37,536 nt of DNA from Bacillota bacterium (GTDB lineage: Bacteria; Bacillota; Clostridia; Oscillospirales; Oscillospiraceae): NCBI GenBank assembly GCA_023402075.1, contig JAEXCS010000026.1, forward strand, positions 1 through 37,536. Direction: 5' to 3'. Of this stretch, positions 37,504-37,536 are shown piece by piece. Position 1 is the first letter of the stretch, and each line of letters begins with the position of its first letter. A program made the translations under genes and the position numbers. The notes beneath the pieces were generated by a model, which saw only the letters and a program-made list of their open reading frames with translations, searched no databases and was not told the origin of the DNA.

Positions 37504-37536
37504 ATTGCCAAATTGAACGATGCCAATGCGAAAGCA

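Noticed and set aside
1..37536. CRISPR array
   Set aside because: No regularly spaced direct repeats of 20-40 bases with unique spacers were seen; the repeated phage leader motif has only two copies 4.4 kb apart.

Overview
The window looks like a chromosome segment of an anaerobic, low-oxygen-tolerant member of the Clostridia (Oscillospiraceae/Ruminococcaceae-like). This rests on the strong AGGAGG ribosome binding sites, frequent TTG/GTG starts, rubrerythrin with a PerR-like regulator, an HPr with both His15 and Ser46, a lipoteichoic-acid-synthase-like sulfatase, CCA-encoded tRNAs and rho-independent terminators. No species can be named from the sequence alone.

Left part (1-18740), all on the minus strand: an integrated element. 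Positions 1-8781 are the early/replication module of a siphophage-type prophage, read right to left: a small conserved protein, a Cys-rich sigma-like regulator, two small overlapping genes, a DUF2800 nuclease-like protein, a DUF2815 ssDNA-binding-like protein, a family A DNA polymerase, a DUF4406 protein, an AEP-primase/VapE-helicase fusion, a VRR-NUC nuclease, and the first codons of a zinc-finger protein cut by the window edge. The module carries much non-coding structure: a stem-rich region at 8420-8585, a motif repeated in two 5' leaders (3255-3309 and 7683-7751), and GGAACA/TGTTCC clusters flanking 369-447. Positions 9082-18665 are a single defence operon transcribed leftwards from a good promoter at 18712-18740: a small HTH protein, hsdM, hsdS, hsdR (type I restriction-modification), then a YgjP-like zinc peptidase and a large ImmA/IrrE-like zinc peptidase, the last four genes joined by start/stop overlaps or a 2-nt gap, and closed by a terminator at 9001-9024. 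The element ends next to the 3' end of a tRNA-Ser(GGA) gene (19057-19147), a plausible integration site.

Right part (19148-37536): ordinary chromosome. It contains a YtxH-like small protein, a histidine phosphatase-GNAT fusion, a Ca2+/Na+ exchanger, a lipoprotein, a PerR-like regulator followed by rubrerythrin, HPr, uvrC, a sulfatase/LTA-synthase-like protein with a coupled membrane protein, a one-TM protein, a decayed serine-recombinase tail, a DUF1538 membrane protein coupled to a tandem PII-like protein, a five-tRNA operon (Gly-Arg-His-Gln-Lys), a lone tRNA-Ser(CGA), a divergent XRE-regulator pair with a 16-bp inverted-repeat operator, and a terminal cluster of alpha/beta hydrolase, deformylase-like protein, AlkD-like DNA glycosylase and an AraC/GyrI-like regulator.

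Most worth a second look are the repeated leader RNA motif, the structured region ahead of the sigma-like gene, and the two peptidases translationally coupled to a complete type I restriction operon.
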